A stretch of DNA of 64,000 bases from Romanomermis culicivorax (lineage: Eukaryota; Nematoda; Enoplea; Mermithida; Mermithidae), in the NCBI GenBank assembly GCA_963922205.1, contig CAWUHX010000209.1, forward strand, positions 62,001-126,000, written 5' to 3'. The stretch's first letter is position 1. Every line of letters begins with the position of its first letter. The notes beneath the pieces are model-generated. The model worked only from the letters and a program-made list of their open reading frames with translations, was not told where the DNA came from and made no database searches. Position numbers and translations under genes: made by a program. Positions 60,701-64,000 of this stretch are shown here, piece by piece.

Positions 60701-61318
60701 AAATTATCGCTTTTTAGCGTTTCGCACAGTGCTGGAACACATTTACTAACGAAATATTTTCAAATACAATAAATTTAGGACAAAAGTAGTGGTACGACCC
60801 GTAGCTAAGATGAATTTTATATCATGTTTTCCACAAAATTTACAGTTCTATTAACTTTTCCATGCTCTAGCCGTTGTGGTCATTCAGACCGTTCGCTGTG
60901 CCGATCATACTCAATTGCAATGCTCAGTCTCTTGAAGTGAATTTTTCGCTGAATCTGTCATATCTAAAACATCAAAAAGTGAAGGTGCTACGATCCTAAT
61001 TCAGAATATGAAGATCGAACAGTCTCGGTTTCTAAGCTCATGATTCTAGCACTCCGCATCATAGTAAACTTTCAGCAGTTTCCTTGAAAGATACTATTTT
61101 ATTGTAAGTTTTTGATGAACAGCTAAATTATGAGTTCCCTTAAACCACAAGGCTTTTTCTTATTCCAATCTATTTCGTCATATTTAATTTAGTGATTTTA
61201 ATGGCAGATGTTTTCAGTAATACATTCAGGTAGTATGTGCAAGAGTCACGTTGATTAATCCCTTCGAATTTCATACTTATCCTTTCTAGCAAATGAAAGT
61301 TTTTCTCCTAATGTTAAC
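57784..61318. other. no gene seen
   Basis: AT-rich, short ORFs only. A decayed piece like the 245-bp MITE (AAACAGTACTTGCTG) is at about 58206. Confidence 0.4.
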
Positions 61319-61362
61319 TATATAAAAGGAGCAATGTACACGGTTTCTTCGACACGTCAGTT
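61319..61362 (+). promoter_or_regulatory. TATA box plus initiator
   Basis: TATAAAAGG at 61321-61329 and TCAGTT at 61357-61362, about 37 bp apart, a spacing slightly longer than usual for arthropod-type core promoters. Confidence 0.45.
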
Positions 61363-61450
61363 CCGCGTTTCTTTTTGCTACTACTTGAGTGCACATATTA
61401 AGTCAGATGTGTAACCATTGTTTTTCTATTTAATTCACTTATTTTCAAAA

Positions 61451-61549
61451 ATGAGCTTCGGAATGCTAAGAAGTCCCTATGCAAATAACAAACCTGCATC
61501 ATATGCTATGCTGGCCTCTTCTTCCTCGGGTTGTAGTCTTGACTGCTAA
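61451..61549 (+). CDS. short ORF (32 codons) behind a TATA promoter
   Basis: ATG at 61451 in good context (TCAAAAATGAG), about 90 nt past the putative initiator. It reads MSFGMLRSPYANNKPASYAM, a Ser-rich tail and CSLDC, then TAA. It may be a small peptide gene, or the first exon of a larger gene cut by the GAGCTCG-rich repeat that begins at the stop codon. Family unknown; no signal peptide or known domain. Confidence 0.3.
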   Translation: MSFGMLRSPYANNKPASYAMLASSSSGCSLDC

Positions 61550-62095
61550 CGCGAGATCGGGTTCGACTTGAGTATTTAAGTCCGAACATCAGTTGTAGCA
61601 GTTGCAATGAAGGGATGATAAACTCGAGTTCGGGTTTATCTCGAGCACGAGGTAAACCTCGAATTCAAGCTAAATCCGAGTTCGTCACATCGGATCGCAA
61701 TAAAAAATTGTTATTTTTCAAACCCGAGCTCGGTCCTGGGAAATTCTGAGCTCCTGTATGTCTTTTACATTTGTCCACGACCAATTCTCTCCATTATTCG
61801 TATATAAAAAAATTAATTACTGTAGGACCTCAACACGTTTCACATCACTTCCAGTTTGAAAGAGCGAAACCATAACTGCTAGTCAAATTTCGTCTCTTGC
61901 AGGACATAAACTGCATACGTTTGTTCCGTTTTCTCTTTGAGAAAGAGGTCAGACCTAAACCTGAGGTTTAGCTGGAACCGAGATCGAGATTTTTATTGTA
62001 ACTCATAATAGTTGGAAACGACGTCGAGTTAGCTTAAAAAAACATAAAAGAAAGCTGAGCTCGAATTAAATCCCAAGAACCAGTTCCATCACTGA
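61550..62095. repeat. CTCGAG-rich inverted-repeat block
   Basis: Many CTCGAG, GAGCTC and GTTCGG words. A near-perfect hairpin spans 61626-61665: GAGTTCGGGTTTATCTCG, loop AGCA, then its complement with few mismatches. Possibly a decayed foldback element. Confidence 0.5.
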
Positions 62096-62100
62096 GACTT

Positions 62101-62299
62101 AAGCTTCAGCTGAGCTGCAGCTTAAGCTGTAGCTTAATTCTACATGTTTTCCTATTGCTGTTAAGGTCAGCTCCCATGCAGCTTAACTCGTACTCACAAA
62201 ACTTTTCGGGAAGGTTAAGCTGCAACTGAGCCGCACCTTAACAGCAACGGCATAACATATAGAGTTAAGCTACAGATAAGCCGAAGCTCAGCCGAAGCA
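62101..62299. mobile_element. AGCTGCAG foldback element
   Basis: Left arm 62101-62190 (AGCTTCAGCTGAGCTGCAGC, TAGCTTAATTCTACATG, TTGCTGTTAAGGT) pairs with right arm 62213-62299 with a loop of about 20 bp. No coding capacity. Related motifs are at 27300-27715. Confidence 0.75.
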
Positions 62300-63677
62300 T
62301 ATGTCTCTTTGATGAAACCGGCCCCAGACTTAGATATTGTTTTAGACAACCGGCCCCAGGTTTAGAATTCGCATGTTTTGCGTTCGGAGGCCCATTTAAA
62401 AAATGAACTTGTTATTAGGTGATTGTGGAAAGTGACGCTATCAAATTTTAGCTCTTGCATGTATCGAATTGAAAGCAAAAGGTTTTTGACATGATCCAAA
62501 TCAAAAAGTATTGCTATATGTTGCTACATAAAATAAAATGTAACTGTTTGTTAAGAGGCCACGATGTTCTGCTATGGAGCGGAGCATTATGTTCTGAGGA
62601 AAATGCTGACGTGTTCATTAATTGACTTCTATTGAAATATTGCAGTTGGACTTTTGAAACGTTTTCAAAATGTACAACCTCATCCCCAATTTCCACCCTA
62701 TTTGATGATGTGGGAGTTCACTTCCTCGTCTTTAAATTATTGAGCTGACGTGTCAGCGTTATCCGAAATCGACTGAAAGTGTAAGTACAATTGAATCACG
62801 GAAAGACAGGAAAAATAATCGTAGGAGCTATCCTGATTGGTGAGCGAAAGCGGAAGTCAATATACCTACTTGGTAATATCCATCTATCTTCCTCAAGTTA
62901 AGTGCACACCTTGCATCAACTTGCACCAATGTTTCCAAGCGTAAATTCTGAAATCGCACGCGCTATAGGGAAAAGGAATGCTTCGGCGCCTGATTTTTTC
63001 TTTTGTTTAATTTTTTATTCCGTTTTCTTTCTTTTTTCATATCATTCCTTCTCTATCTTATATTTTCTTTGCATTCTTTCCGCCGTTTTCCGTATCTTCC
63101 TATTTTTTGTTTACGCTTTTTTTATTTTTCCCTATTATCAAATGAAACCAGGCGCTGTAAAGTTTTTCAAGTAATGTGGCCATTTCGGCGTATGGAAATA
63201 AAACTGCTTTACCTAATTAGCTATCTTTTATTTGCTTCACTTACGCTGTAGCATTGCTTTTGTCATTTTTAGTAAAAAAACGTCTTTTTCTTTTCCTGTC
63301 ATTTTTTATTTTTTCAACTCTTTCCGGCCTTTATTTTTTTCTCTTCCTCAGAGAGTGACTAGGGAAATAATGCCAATTTTTTATTATTTTGTTTTTGCAT
63401 ATGAAACTCTACAGGGTGAGCCAAAATAGGCGCCGGCATTGCTGCCACCGAACTGGTCGGCGCCGAAAGGGCTCTTCGCCTAGCGATCACCAGAGCGTAC
63501 ATAATGGCAAAGTATGTGTTCGATAGATCATCTTGAAATCTGCAATAATGCTTTGTGACTAATCATCGACCTCAAATAGTTGTTAAAATACGCAGTTTTG
63601 AATTTCAGTAAAGTTTTAGAGATTATATCTCCGTAGTAATGTAAAGGCAGCTTTTCGTCACGTGAGGTTCTTTTTCG
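62300..63677. other. no gene seen
   Basis: Includes a T-rich tract (63000-63140), a repeated CCGGCCCCAG pair at 62318 and 62349, and a GC-rich GGCGCCGGC/GGCGCCG segment at 63430-63470 next to a mariner-like CAGGGTGAGCCAAAA. Confidence 0.4.
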
Positions 63678-64000
63678 ACTAGTTTATTAAAAATGTCCCG
63701 ATGGGGCAGAAAAAAGGAGAATATACTTGCTTGGATAATTGCCGAGCTAGAAAAAGGAGTGGACTAGATTTTTGAGAGCTTGGGTTAAAGTTTGAAAAAT
63801 TCACTTCTGTAATATTGGATTTTCATTCCTTCTCATTAAAAAATTTGTCATGTCTGTGGAAAATATATTCTGCACCTTCGTGCATTTTTTCCTCCCATGG
63901 CATTGTATCAACCGTAGTAAAATTTTTCTGCATGAAAATTATATGCAAGCTGATGGTTGACATCACTCAGATGTGGAGAAACGCTAAACCAATAACAATA
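63678..64000 (+). mobile_element. long-TIR element, left part, cut by the window end
   Basis: ACTAGTTTATTAAAAATG, GATGGGGCAGAAAAAAGGAG and AATATACTTGCTTGGATAAT match the arm of 44126-45228 and continue into its interior (GCTAAACCAATA). Confidence 0.8.

Noticed and set aside
63003..63251. Phe/Leu-rich ORFs with membrane-like look
   Set aside because: T-rich tract translation; no start context or splice sites, overlapping ORFs in two frames.

Overview
This is a eukaryotic, very probably invertebrate, genomic window: AT-rich, gene-poor and packed with transposable elements. Real genes are split by GT-AG introns, mostly 59-400 bp. The 3' end of the best gene carries AATAAA signals. Repeats include CR1-like non-LTR retrotransposons, a MULE with a FLYWCH finger and many terminal-inverted-repeat (TIR) elements. 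A TATAAAAG/TCAGTT core promoter at 61.3 kb would fit an arthropod-type animal, but I cannot name the species.

Host genes. A SNX5/SNX6-type sorting nexin (PX-BAR protein of the retromer-linked SNX-BAR coat) lies on the minus strand at about 1.7-7.1 kb, in 12 exons (11 secure). A second minus-strand gene begins at 121 and leaves the window on the left. Weaker gene signals are a 530-bp exon-like ORF with one internal stop (50.2-50.8 kb, minus), a short ORF behind a TATA promoter (61.3-61.55 kb, plus) and an exon-like ORF inside a transposon (19.55 kb).

Repeats, left to right. Intron 1 of the sorting nexin holds a 1.5-kb TIR element; a 2.2-kb relative lies at 45.2-47.5 kb. From 9 to 21.4 kb is a nest. 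Three decayed CR1-like LINE pieces are invaded by a 299-bp G-rich element with a 10-bp target-site duplication (TSD), a 529-bp element with a 9-bp TSD, and two related T-rich-ended elements inserted at one target site with 8-bp TSDs. Next comes a 2.4-kb element with an 8-bp TSD that carries two minisatellites (48-bp and 17-bp units). From 21.75 to 26.16 kb is a near-complete MULE (4406 bp, 9-bp TSD) whose TIRs are tandem arrays of a 17-bp unit. It sits inside a 245-bp Tc1/mariner-like MITE, and its own second intron carries another Tc1-like MITE. Its transposase has four good exons but one frameshift and an Asp-to-Asn change at the first catalytic position.

From 26 to 64 kb the sequence is mostly non-coding, with foldback elements (27.3, 32.9, 52.3, 55.2 and 62.1 kb), more copies of the 245-bp MITE, a 96-bp satellite with a two-unit higher-order period (43.0-43.9 kb), long-TIR elements (44.1 and 63.7 kb) and a decayed capsid-like ORF that may be an endogenous viral element (54.1-55.2 kb). 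TSDs and nesting give a relative insertion order in several places. All calls come from reading the sequence; no database search was possible.
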